DNA from: Oscillospiraceae bacterium
GTDB lineage: Bacteria > Bacillota > Clostridia > Oscillospirales > Oscillospiraceae
Assembly: GCA_017516065.1 (NCBI GenBank)
Contig: JAFWDQ010000021.1
Location: 80,958-144,957, forward strand
Length of the DNA: 64,000 bases
Reading direction: 5' to 3'
Shown: positions 47,492 to 56,400 of the stretch, one piece after another
Position numbering within the stretch: the first letter of the stretch is position 1
How the letters are laid out: every line of letters starts with the position of its first letter
Position numbers and translations under genes: made by a program
Notes under the pieces: generated by a model
What the model was told of the DNA's origin: nothing
The model's input: only the letters and a program-made list of their open reading frames with translations
Database searches by the model: none

Positions 47492-48329
47492 CGAAACGGC
47501 CCTGCGGGTCTTGCTTGCCCGGCACGGCTTTCATTTTTCCAAGTCCAAGGGCCAGAATTTCCTCATCGCCGACTGGGTGCCGGAGCGCATCGCCAGGGAG
47601 AGCGGCGCGGCGGCGGACGCCGGCGTGCTGGAGATCGGCCCCGGCGTGGGGGCCCTGACGGTGCAGCTGGCCCGGCTGGCGGGCCGGGTGACGGCGGTGG
47701 AGCTGGACAAGTCTCTGGCGCCCCTGCTGGCGGAGACGCTGGCGGACTGTCCCAATACGGAGGTCCTTTTTGCCGACGTGCTTCAGCTGGACCTGCCGGC
47801 GCTGGTCAGAGAACGGTTTTCCGGCCTGCGGCCCATGGTCTGCGCCAATCTGCCCTACAACATCACCACCCCGGTCCTCACGGCGCTGCTGGAGGCGGGG
47901 TGCTTCGACTCCCTCACCGTCATGGTGCAGCGGGAGGTGGCCCGGCGGCTCTCCGTCCCCGTTGGCAGCGGCGACGGCGGCGCCTTCGCCGTATGGGTGC
48001 AGTATCACGCGGCGGCGGAGCTGCTGTTCGACGTGCCGCCGGAGTGCTTCCTCCCGGCTCCGAAGGTCACCTCCTCCGTCCTGCGGCTGACCCCTTACGC
48101 CGCGCCGCCGGTGAGCGTGACGGACGAGGCCCTGTTCTTCCGCACCGTCCGGGCGGCCTTTGCCCTGCGGCGGAAAACGCTGGTCAATTCCCTTGCCGCG
48201 GGCCTGTCCATGGAAAAGGACCGGGCCCGGGAGCTGATCCTCTCCTGCGGGCTGGACCCCTCCGTCCGGGGGGAACGGCTGACTATGGAGGACTTTGCAA
48301 AACTGACGGCGGCACAGCAGATCGGCTGA
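47478..48329 (+). CDS. rsmA: 16S rRNA dimethyladenosine transferase
   Basis: About 283 aa from TTG at 47478, chosen because AGGAGG (47466-47471) is six bases upstream; an ATG at 47472 lies directly on the ribosome binding site. SAM-binding motif LEIGPGVGALT and the catalytic NLPYNITTPV are present. It dimethylates A1518/A1519 of 16S rRNA. Overlaps the nth stop by 14 bases. Confidence 0.95.
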   Translation: MNLCDETALRVLLARHGFHFSKSKGQNFLIADWVPERIARESGAAADAGVLEIGPGVGALTVQLARLAGRVTAVELDKSLAPLLAETLADCPNTEVLFADVLQLDLPALVRERFSGLRPMVCANLPYNITTPVLTALLEAGCFDSLTVMVQREVARRLSVPVGSGDGGAFAVWVQYHAAAELLFDVPPECFLPAPKVTSSVLRLTPYAAPPVSVTDEALFFRTVRAAFALRRKTLVNSLAAGLSMEKDRARELILSCGLDPSVRGERLTMEDFAKLTAAQQIG

Positions 48330-48362
48330 GCCGCCGCTTCTCTTTCCATGCGGATTTTACAG

Positions 48363-48391
48363 TTGACAATACACCCCCGCCGCGCTATAAT
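48363..48391 (+). promoter_or_regulatory. Consensus promoter of the riboflavin operon
   Basis: TTGACA (48363-48368), 17 bases, TATAAT (48386-48391): a perfect SigA promoter. Confidence 0.95.
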
Positions 48392-48413
48392 AAAGGCGAC
48401 AACAGAAGAAAAA

Positions 48414-48524
48414 AAGACCTTCAGGGCGGGGTGAAATTCCCCACCGGCGGTACAGCCCGCGAGCCGAAAGGCATGATCCGGTGAAACTCCGGGGCCGACA
48501 GTATAGTCTGGATGGAAGAAGATC
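48414..48524 (+). ncRNA. FMN riboswitch (RFN element)
   Basis: The conserved RFN blocks are all visible: GGGCGGGGTGAAATTCCCCA, CCGGCGGT, GCCCGCGAGCC, GGTGAAACTCCGGGGCCGAC, and GTCTGGATGGAAGAAGA. FMN binding is known to turn off rib genes. It lies directly between the promoter and ribD. Confidence 0.97.
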
Positions 48525-48650
48525 GAACACGGCAGTGACGGGATCGCTGCCCTTGTCTGTATGCTCGCTCTGGATGCGCCTTGCGCGGTCCGGAGCTTTT
48601 TGCAGTCATGGGGCGGACCCTCTCTGCTCCTTTGGCTGCGCCTGCATTTC

Positions 48651-48693
48651 ATCCTCTCTGAACGGTTTTGTTTAGAGAGGATTTCTGTTTTTT
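48651..48693 (+). terminator. Riboswitch expression-platform terminator
   Basis: ATCCTCTCT (48651-48659) pairs with AGAGAGGAT (48674-48682), followed by TTTCTGTTTTTT, just before the GGAGG at 48694. Transcription would stop here when FMN is bound. No clear competing antiterminator was traced in the 125 bases between. Confidence 0.75.
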
Positions 48694-48704
48694 GGAGGTT
48701 ATCT

Positions 48705-49814
48705 ATGGACGATCGGAGCTATATGCGCCGGGCTCTGGCGCTGGCCCGCCGGGGCATGGGCCGCACCGCGCCGAACCCCATGGTGGGCGCCGTCATCGTC
48801 AGGGACGGCCGGATCATCGGCGAGGGCTGGCACGCCCGCTGCGGCGATCTCCACGCCGAGCGCCACGCCCTGTCCCGGTGCACGGAATCAGCCGAGGGCG
48901 CAACGATCTATGTGACGCTGGAGCCCTGCTGCCATCAGGGGCGGCAGCCGCCCTGCACCGAGGCCGTCATTCAGGCTGGGATCCGCCGGGTGGTTGTAGG
49001 CTCCCCGGACCCCAATCCCCTTGTGGCGGGAAAGGGGCTCGACCTGCTGCGGCAGCACGGCATCACCGTGGAGACGGACGTGCTGCGGGACGAGTGCGAC
49101 GCCCTCAATACGGTCTTTTTTCACTATATCACCACCGGGACCCCCTACGTGGTGCTGAAATACGCCATGACCATGGACGGGAAGATTGCCTGCTACACCG
49201 GCCTCTCCCGCTGGGTCACTGGGCCGGAGGCACGGCGGCGGGTCCACGAGGACCGGAACCGGTACACAGCCATCATGGTGGGCGTGGGCACCGTCCTGCA
49301 GGACGACCCGCAGCTGACCTGCCGCATCGAGGGCGGCCGGGACCCGATCCGCATCATCTGCGACAGCCGTCTGCGCACGCCGACACACGCCGAGGTCGTC
49401 AGAACGGCGAAGACGACGCCCACGATCCTGGCCACCTGCTGTGAGGACCCGGCGCGGCACGCCCCCTATCTGGAGGCGGGCTGCAAAGTCCTGACGTCGG
49501 CAGCAGACCCGGAGGGCCGGCTGGACCTGCCGGCGCTGATGAAGGCTCTGGCCGCAGACGAGATCGACAGCGTCTTTCTGGAGGGCGGCAGCACCCTCAA
49601 CTGGAGCGCCCTGCGCTCCGGGATCGTGCAGAGGGTGCAGACCTATCTGGCCCCGAAGCTCTTCGGCGGGACGGACGCCCCCTCGCCTATCGGCGGCACG
49701 GGAGCGGACAGCCCCGACGGCGCATTTTTCCTCTCGCCGCCTGAGGTCACGCGGCTGGGGAACGATATTCTTCTGGAAAGTGAGGTGCTGCCCTGTGTTC
49801 ACGGGGATCGTTGA
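48705..49814 (+). CDS. ribD: Bifunctional riboflavin deaminase/reductase RibD
   Basis: 369 aa from ATG at 48705 with GGAGG at 48694-48698. The N-terminal CDA-type deaminase has His50-Ala-Glu52 and Cys75/Cys84 in PCCHQGRQPPC as zinc ligands. The C-terminal half (about 150-369) is the reductase (LKYAMTMDGKIACYTGLSRW, VFLEGGSTLNW). First gene of the rib operon; its end overlaps ribE by 20 bases. Confidence 0.97.
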   Translation: MDDRSYMRRALALARRGMGRTAPNPMVGAVIVRDGRIIGEGWHARCGDLHAERHALSRCTESAEGATIYVTLEPCCHQGRQPPCTEAVIQAGIRRVVVGSPDPNPLVAGKGLDLLRQHGITVETDVLRDECDALNTVFFHYITTGTPYVVLKYAMTMDGKIACYTGLSRWVTGPEARRRVHEDRNRYTAIMVGVGTVLQDDPQLTCRIEGGRDPIRIICDSRLRTPTHAEVVRTAKTTPTILATCCEDPARHAPYLEAGCKVLTSAADPEGRLDLPALMKALAADEIDSVFLEGGSTLNWSALRSGIVQRVQTYLAPKLFGGTDAPSPIGGTGADSPDGAFFLSPPEVTRLGNDILLESEVLPCVHGDR

Positions 49815-50448
49815 GGAGACCGGGACCATCCGGACCATCCGCAGGGGCGCGGCCTCCTCGGTGCTGTCCATCGCGGGCGAGGTGATCCTCTCTGACCTGC
49901 GTATCGGCGACAGCGTGGCGGTCAACGGCGTCTGCCTGACGGCCACCTCGGTGGACAGCGGCGGCTTTACCGCCGACGTGATGCACGAAACGCTCAGGCG
50001 GTCCTCTCTGGGGACCCTGGCAGCAGGCAGCCGGGTCAATCTGGAGCGGGCCATGGCCGCAAACGGCCGCTTCGGCGGCCACATCGTCTCCGGCCACATC
50101 GACGGCACCGGAACAGTCCGGGCCATCCGCCGGGACGACAACGCCGTCTGGTACACCGTCGCCGCCCCCGGCAGTCTGCTGCGGTACGTGGTGGAAAAGG
50201 GCTCCATCACCATCGACGGCATCAGCCTTACGGTGGCCGCCGTCACCGAAGGCGACTTCTCCGTCTCCGTTATCCCTCACACCGCCGCCGTCACGACCCT
50301 GTCGGAGCGGCGGATCGGCGACGCGGTGAATCTGGAGACGGATATCATCGGAAAATACGTGGAAAAGCTCCTGCGCTCCGAGCCCGAGCCGGACCGCCCC
50401 GAACACGGCGGCCTGACCATGGAATTTCTGGCGCAGAACGGATTTTGA
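49795..50448 (+). CDS. ribE: Riboflavin synthase
   Basis: 217 aa from GTG at 49795 (start [10 protein letters not shown] is diagnostic; GAGGTG lies seven bases ahead). Two homologous lumazine-binding halves are present. It dismutates two lumazine molecules to riboflavin. Co-transcribed and overlapped with ribD. Confidence 0.96.
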   Translation: MFTGIVEETGTIRTIRRGAASSVLSIAGEVILSDLRIGDSVAVNGVCLTATSVDSGGFTADVMHETLRRSSLGTLAAGSRVNLERAMAANGRFGGHIVSGHIDGTGTVRAIRRDDNAVWYTVAAPGSLLRYVVEKGSITIDGISLTVAAVTEGDFSVSVIPHTAAVTTLSERRIGDAVNLETDIIGKYVEKLLRSEPEPDRPEHGGLTMEFLAQNGF

Positions 50449-50471
50449 TCTTACAGGAAAGGGGACCGAAT

Positions 50472-51671
50472 ATGTTCCAATATGATACGATCGAGACTGC
50501 CCTGGAGGCTCTGCGGCAGGGCAAGCTGATCCTGGTCACCGACGATCCCGACCGGGAGAACGAAGGCGACCTGATCTGCGCGGCGGAATTCGCCACCACC
50601 GAGAACGTCAACTTCATGGCCATCCACGGCAAGGGCCTCATCTGTATGCCGATGTCCAGCGAATACGCGGCCCGGCTCCAGTTCCCCCAGATGGTGACCA
50701 CCAACACCGACAACCACGAGACCGCCTTTACCGTCTCCGTGGACCATGTGGACACCACCACCGGTATCTCCGCCCAGGAGCGGGGTTACACCGCCCGCAA
50801 GTGCGTGGATCCGGACGCCCGGCCCGGGGATTTCCGGCGGCCCGGCCATATGTTTCCCCTGACGGCCCGGGAAAACGGCGTGTTGGAGCGCAACGGCCAC
50901 ACCGAGGCCACGGTGGACCTGTGCCGTCTGGCGGGTCTGAAGCAGTGCGGCCTGTGCTGTGAGGTCATGGCAGACGACGGCACCATGATGCGGGCTCCGG
51001 AGCTTCAGGTCAAGGCGAAGGAATGGAACGTGCCCTTCATCACCATCAAGGACCTGCAGACCTATCGCAAGCGCCATGAGGTGCTGGTGGAGCAGGTGGC
51101 CGTGACAAAGCTGCCCACCCGGTACGGCACCTTCACCGCCTACGGGTACTGCAACAAGCTCAACGGCGAGCACCACGTTGCCCTGGTCAAGGGCGACATC
51201 GGCGACGGGCAAAATCTCCTCTGCCGGGTCCACTCTGAGTGTCTCACCGGCGACACCTTCGGCTCACTGCGGTGCGACTGCGGCCAGCAGCTGGCTGCCG
51301 CCATGACCCAGATCGAGAAGGAAGGCCGGGGCGTTCTGCTCTATATGCGGCAGGAGGGCCGGGGCATCGGTCTGCTCAACAAGCTCAAGGCCTATGCCCT
51401 GCAGGATGAGGGTCTGGATACCCTGGAGGCAAATCTGGCCCTGGGCTTTGCCGGGGACCTGCGGGAATACTTCATCGGCGCCCAGATCCTCCGGGATCTC
51501 GGCGTGAAGACCATGCGGCTGCTGACCAACAATCCGGACAAGGTCTATCAGCTCTCCGACTTCGGTCTGGAGATCATCGAGCGGGTGCCCATCCAGATGG
51601 AGCCCACTGAGGAGGACCTGTTCTATCTGCAGACCAAGCAGCGCCGCATGGGGCATATGCTGGACTATTAA
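50472..51671 (+). CDS. ribBA: RibBA: DHBP synthase / GTP cyclohydrolase II
   Basis: 399 aa from ATG at 50472 with AAAGGGG upstream. N-terminal DHBP synthase has [10 protein letters not shown] and the substrate strands; C-terminal GTP cyclohydrolase II has the zinc motif C-x10-C-x-C ([14 protein letters not shown]). It makes both precursors of lumazine. Third gene of the operon. Confidence 0.97.
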   Translation: MFQYDTIETALEALRQGKLILVTDDPDRENEGDLICAAEFATTENVNFMAIHGKGLICMPMSSEYAARLQFPQMVTTNTDNHETAFTVSVDHVDTTTGISAQERGYTARKCVDPDARPGDFRRPGHMFPLTARENGVLERNGHTEATVDLCRLAGLKQCGLCCEVMADDGTMMRAPELQVKAKEWNVPFITIKDLQTYRKRHEVLVEQVAVTKLPTRYGTFTAYGYCNKLNGEHHVALVKGDIGDGQNLLCRVHSECLTGDTFGSLRCDCGQQLAAAMTQIEKEGRGVLLYMRQEGRGIGLLNKLKAYALQDEGLDTLEANLALGFAGDLREYFIGAQILRDLGVKTMRLLTNNPDKVYQLSDFGLEIIERVPIQMEPTEEDLFYLQTKQRRMGHMLDY

Positions 51672-51708
51672 AGCAACGATTCAATTATAAATACGGAGGT
51701 ACAGAAGA

Positions 51709-52188
51709 ATGAAAATTGTCGAGGGAAAGCTTGTTGCGCAAAATATCAGGATCGGCATCGTTGCCGGCCGGTTCAATGAGTTCGTGGTCTCCCGTCTCGT
51801 GGGCGGCTGCGAGGACGCCCTGCTCCGTCACGGCGTGAAGCCGGAGGACATCACCCTGGCCTGGGTCCCCGGCGCCTTTGAGATCCCTCTGGTGGCCCAG
51901 AAAATGGCCAACAGCGGGAAGTATGACGCCGTCATCGCCCTGGGCGCGGTGATCCGGGGCAGCACCAGCCACTACGAGTATGTCTGCAGCGAGGTCTCCA
52001 AGGGCGTCGCCGCCGCCAGCCTGAACTCCGGCGTGCCAGTCATCTTCGGCGTGCTGACCACGGAGAATCTGGAGCAGGCCATCGAGCGGGCCGGCAGCAA
52101 GAGCGGCAACAAGGGCTCCGCCTGCGCCGAGAGCGCCATCGAGATGGTGAGCCTGCTTCGGACCATGGCAGATGGATCTGCTCTTTGA
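51709..52188 (+). CDS. ribH: 6,7-dimethyl-8-ribityllumazine synthase
   Basis: 159 aa; ACGGAGGT precedes the ATG. Motifs [20 protein letters not shown] and [15 protein letters not shown] are classical. It forms lumazine from the RibBA and RibD/phosphatase products. Its last 17 bases overlap the HAD gene. Confidence 0.97.
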   Translation: MKIVEGKLVAQNIRIGIVAGRFNEFVVSRLVGGCEDALLRHGVKPEDITLAWVPGAFEIPLVAQKMANSGKYDAVIALGAVIRGSTSHYEYVCSEVSKGVAAASLNSGVPVIFGVLTTENLEQAIERAGSKSGNKGSACAESAIEMVSLLRTMADGSAL

Positions 52189-52825
52189 TTACGACGGCAC
52201 CCTCCACGAGAGTCTGCGCATCTACCATCCGGCGGTCCAGGCGGTCCGGGATGAGCTGGCCGCCGAAGGACGACTGTCTCCTCGGGTCGTGAGCGCCGCC
52301 GAGGCGGAGACGTATATCGGCATGGCCCCGGATGAAATGTGGCGGCTGTTCGCCCCGTCCTTCACGGCGGAGGAGCGCTCCGACGCCGCGGACCGGGTGG
52401 GACGGCATATGGCCCGGGCTCTGGCCCAGGGCCGGGCCCGGCTGTACCCCGGTACCCGCGGGGTGCTGGAGGACCTCAAGGCCGCCGGTCACCGGCTCTT
52501 TCTGCTGAGCATGTGCCCCCGGTCCTACATGGAAGAGCATTTGGAGATTTTTCAGCTTACAGCCCTCTTCTGTGAGGCCATGTGCGGGGAGGATCACGGC
52601 TATCGGCCCAAATTTGAGATCGTCCGGCAGCGCATGGACCGGGGGGATTTTCACCCCGTGTGCATCGGCGACCGCTTCAGCGACGTGGAGGCAGGGCGGA
52701 AAAACGGTCTGCCCGTCGTGGGCTGTCTCTACGGCTACGGCAGTCCGGAGGAGCTGCGAAAGTGCAGCGTTCTGATCCGGGATATTGCAGAGCTGCCGGC
52801 GGCTCTGGAAACGATCTCAACCTGA
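52172..52825 (+). CDS. HAD-family phosphatase in the riboflavin operon
   Basis: 217 aa. Motif I is FDYDGTL (Asp6, Asp8), motif II is near LLSMCPRSY, and motif IV is [10 protein letters not shown]. The ATG lies inside ribH, so translation is likely coupled. HAD hydrolases such as YcsE, YitU and YwtE in Bacillus dephosphorylate 5-amino-6-(5-phosphoribitylamino)uracil, a step no other gene here covers; the same role is inferred for this one. It could also be an unrelated nucleotide or FMN phosphatase. Confidence 0.85.
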   Translation: MDLLFDYDGTLHESLRIYHPAVQAVRDELAAEGRLSPRVVSAAEAETYIGMAPDEMWRLFAPSFTAEERSDAADRVGRHMARALAQGRARLYPGTRGVLEDLKAAGHRLFLLSMCPRSYMEEHLEIFQLTALFCEAMCGEDHGYRPKFEIVRQRMDRGDFHPVCIGDRFSDVEAGRKNGLPVVGCLYGYGSPEELRKCSVLIRDIAELPAALETIST

Positions 52826-52878
52826 ACCCGCTTCGTGGGACTTCAGGTTGAAGGGCTGCAAAGCGCTTTTGATGGATA

Positions 52879-52920
52879 AAGACCCCGCGGCACGGTACCG
52901 TTACCGTGCCGCGGGGTCTT
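52879..52920. terminator. Terminator after the rib operon (copy 1 of a repeated hairpin)
   Basis: A perfect 19-bp stem (52879-52897 with 52902-52920) around CCGT, with core CCCCGCGGCACGG. The same core recurs at 60438-60471 and 63712-63747. It also lies downstream of the minus-strand relic at 52989. Confidence 0.88.
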
Positions 52921-52988
52921 GTTATGCTGTTATAAGGGAAATAAAGCAGATCAGGTCGATGGAAGGAGCGGCACCGCGATTCCCCTTA

Positions 52989-53377
52989 TTATGTATCCCA
53001 CTTCAGCGTGATCTTGCTCAACTGGGCGGCCTTGATTTGGGAGACGTCAAGAATGTCCATTGTTCCTTCGCCGGTGACGTCGGCCGCCATCTTCTGCAGG
53101 AGGTTTAGATTGGCCTTGCCCAACTGGGCTGCCTTAGCGGTTGCCGCATCCAGGATTGTAAAGCTGCCGTCGAGGTCAACATCACCTTTTCTGACGATGA
53201 CGATGGTCATATCCTGCGCCACGTCGATCGTGAAGGTCAGCCGTTCTCGACTTTTGTGCCTCTGAGCCGGGTATAGGTCTCGCCGCTGTCAACGTTGCCC
53301 GCTGCGGACGCGGCAAAGGGCAGCAAAAACAGACATAGCGCAAGACTGAGCAGGGCTGACAACAGCCGTTTTTTCAT
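52989..53377 (-). pseudogene. Frameshifted relic: signal peptide joined to dockerin-like end
   Basis: From ATG at 53377 the minus strand encodes a signal peptide (KKRLLSALLSLALCLFLLP, then FAASA) followed at once by SGETYTRLRGTKVENG and a stop. Against the intact 60545-63469 gene one base is missing after the Asn-Gly codons (the GGCTGCACC there reads GGCTGACC here), so the dockerin-like tail (AQDMTIVIVRKGDVDLDG, ending LKWDT) continues in another frame to 52989. The whole leucine-rich body is absent. I read it as an internally deleted and frameshifted copy. Confidence 0.85.
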
Positions 53378-53401
53378 GCGTATCCGTCTTTTCCTTTTTT
53401 C

Positions 53402-56400
53402 TTACTGAAAGAATCCCGCATAGCCCTCCACACCGGCCAGATACCGGGCCAGGATCAGACGGTCGATATTGTTGACGCTGCCGTTGCCGTCGATATCAGC
53501 AGCCGTCATGTTCACCCGTTCCGCATAGCCGGGCACGCCGGCCAGATACCGGGCCAGGATCAGGCGGTCGGTGTTATTCACGCTGCCGTTACCGTCCACA
53601 TCACCGGTAATGATGGAAACCTTAAACGTCACATTTACGGTAACGTTTGCAGCCGGCATAGTGAACTCTGCGGCTTCTGTAATGTCCACGGGCTGGCCAT
53701 CTTCCGGGGTGTAGGTGATGGTATCCAACTCATAGTCTTCAGCCGGTACTGCCATGACGGCAACTGTCGTTCCCTCCGCTGCAGTTTCGGTGGATACGGT
53801 CGCCGTGCCGCCTTCCGTTGGATCGGTGATAACGGTGACTGTATAGGTGGGAATCAGTGTCACCGAACCCGCTTCGTATTCAGCCTGGACTTCACTCAGC
53901 GCGTTGTTTATAATGCCGCCGCCTGCATCTCCCAGCGTAATCGAATGGGTCCCAAGCGTCGCCGCATCGAGGATCTTGAATATCAGGGTGAAGAACGTGC
54001 CCGTGCCGGTATAATCCTCCAACGCGTTTTCGCTGCCGAAAGAGATGATGTAGGAGCCGCTGTCGGAAATATCGGCAGAAGCCGGATCCTGCGGCGCCAA
54101 GTCCGGATCATAAGTGATATCCATCAGCTGCAGTACAGAGGACACCCAATTGAGTGCCACGGCGCCCAGCACATAGCCGGGGTTGGAGGTCACATCGACG
54201 GGGACCGTTACCTCATCGCCGACACGGAGGCCCTGGGTCACGTTGCCCACGACGAAGTGAATCGCTCCCGCAAGATCGCCGCTGCTGTTATAGTGGACCG
54301 TGGCGTTGGCAAGCAGGTCGTTGTTATTGCTGATATCGATAGCGTTCCACTGCTCCTCACTGCCGCCGTAGTAAACATCTGTCAGGCCGGTGCAGCCGTA
54401 AAACGCCCTGTACCCGATACGGGTAACGCTGTCGGGGATCGTAGCGCTTGTCAGGCCGGTACAACTGTAAAACGCATAGTCTCCGATGGAGGTAACGCCG
54501 TCAGAGATCACAACGCTTCTGATCTGGTCCCTGTATGCGTACCAAGGGGCAGGCTCGGGGCCAAAGTCATACATGGCCCATGTACGGTCTACGGTCCGGG
54601 CTCCGTTGCTGTTTAAGACCCAGATGGGGTTATCGCTCTCACCGTCATCCACATCATCACCTTCGGCGGTGAGGACGAAAGCGTCGTCGATATCCCTGCT
54701 CATAGCCTTGAGCGTCCAAAGGGGGGCATTTTCATCATCATCGGTATCCGTGTCGGTATCGGTGTCACAATCGCAATCAGTGTCAGTGTCCGTATCCGTA
54801 TCGGTATCACAATCGCAATCGGCATCGGCATCTGCGTCAGCGTCGGCGTCGGTGTCCGTATCGGTATCGCCCTCATAATCACCAAAGTAGATCACAGCGT
54901 AGTAAAGCGGGTCGTTATAGGACTCGATGGAGATATTGTTCCACTGTGCCTGCGTGCCGCCGTAGTTGACGACCGACAGGTGGTTGCAGCCGTGAAACGC
55001 CCAGGACCTGATATAAGTGACGCTGGCGGGGATCGTCACGCTGGTCAGTCTGCTGCATCCGTAAAACGCATACCTCCCGATAGAGGTAACTCTGGCGGGG
55101 ATCGTCACGCTGGTCAAGCTGCTGCAACCGTAAAACGCCTCACTCCCGATGGTGGTGACGCTGTTGGGGATGGTCACGCTGGTCAGGCCGGTGCAGCCGG
55201 AAAACGCATAGTCTCGGATGCTGGTGACGCCATAAGGGATCGTATAGGCGCCGCTTTTGCCGGCCGGATATTGAATCAGCGCCGTCTTGTTCTTGTTAAA
55301 CAGAACGCCATTTGCTGAAACATAGCTCGGATTATTGGAGGCCACAGTAATACTTGTCAGATGGCTGCAAGCTCCAAACGCATAGTCTCCAATGCTGGTG
55401 ACGCTGCCGGGGATCGTCACGCCGGTCAGATTGTAGCAACCATTAAACGCGTAGCTCCCGATGCTGGTGACGCCGTTGAGGAGAACAACATTTCTAATCC
55501 GTTCCCTATAACCGTTCCACGGGCCAGAAGATGAGTAGTTATACATGGGCCCTGTGCCGCTGACGGTCAGGGTGCCATTGCTGTTCAGCGTCCAGGTGAG
55601 GTTAGTGCCACAGACGCCGCTGACAGGCAAATCATAGTCCGAGTCGGTGTCGGTGTTGGTATCGGTGTCGGTGTCGGTGTCACAATCGCAATCAGTGTCA
55701 GTGTCGGTGTCACAATCGGCGTCCGTGTCCGTATCCGTGTCGGTATCGGTATCACAATCGCAATCGGCATCGGCGTCGGCATCTGCGTCAGCGTCGGCAT
55801 CCGTGTCGGTGTCCGTATCGGTATCGCCCTCATAATCACCATAATAGTAGATCACAGCGTTGAAAAGCGGGCTGTTATAGCTTCCGATGGAGATACGATT
55901 CCACTGTGAATACGTACCGCCGTAGTTGACGAACGACAGGCGGTTGCAGCCGTAAAACGCCCAGGACCCGATATAAGTGACCCTGGCGGGGATCGTCACG
56001 CTGGTCAGGTTGCTACAGTATTCGAACGCACCATACCCGATGGAGGTAACGCTGCTGCCAAGCGTCGCGCTGGTCAGTCTGCTGCATCCGTAAAACGCAT
56101 AACTCCCGATAGAGGTAACTCTGGCGGGGATCGTCACGCTGGTCAAGCTGCTGCAGTATTCGAACGCACCGTACCCGATGGAGGTGACGCTGTTGGGGAT
56201 AGACACATTGGTCAGATTGTAGCAGTCATAAAATGCATTGTTCCCGATGGTGGTGACGCCATTAGAAATCACAACATTATTGATTCGTCCCCGATACCAA
56301 TACCAGGGAGCAACGCCCATTCCCCCGATATCCGTATCCGTGTCGGTGTCGGCATCGGCGTCGGCATCGGTGTCCGTATCGGTATCGGTGTCGGTATCGG

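Noticed and set aside
52879..52920. Hairpin repeats as CRISPR-like or REP array
   Set aside because: Three widely spaced copies, each directly after a gene end and with a U-run on the minus strand, fit terminators inherited by gene duplication.
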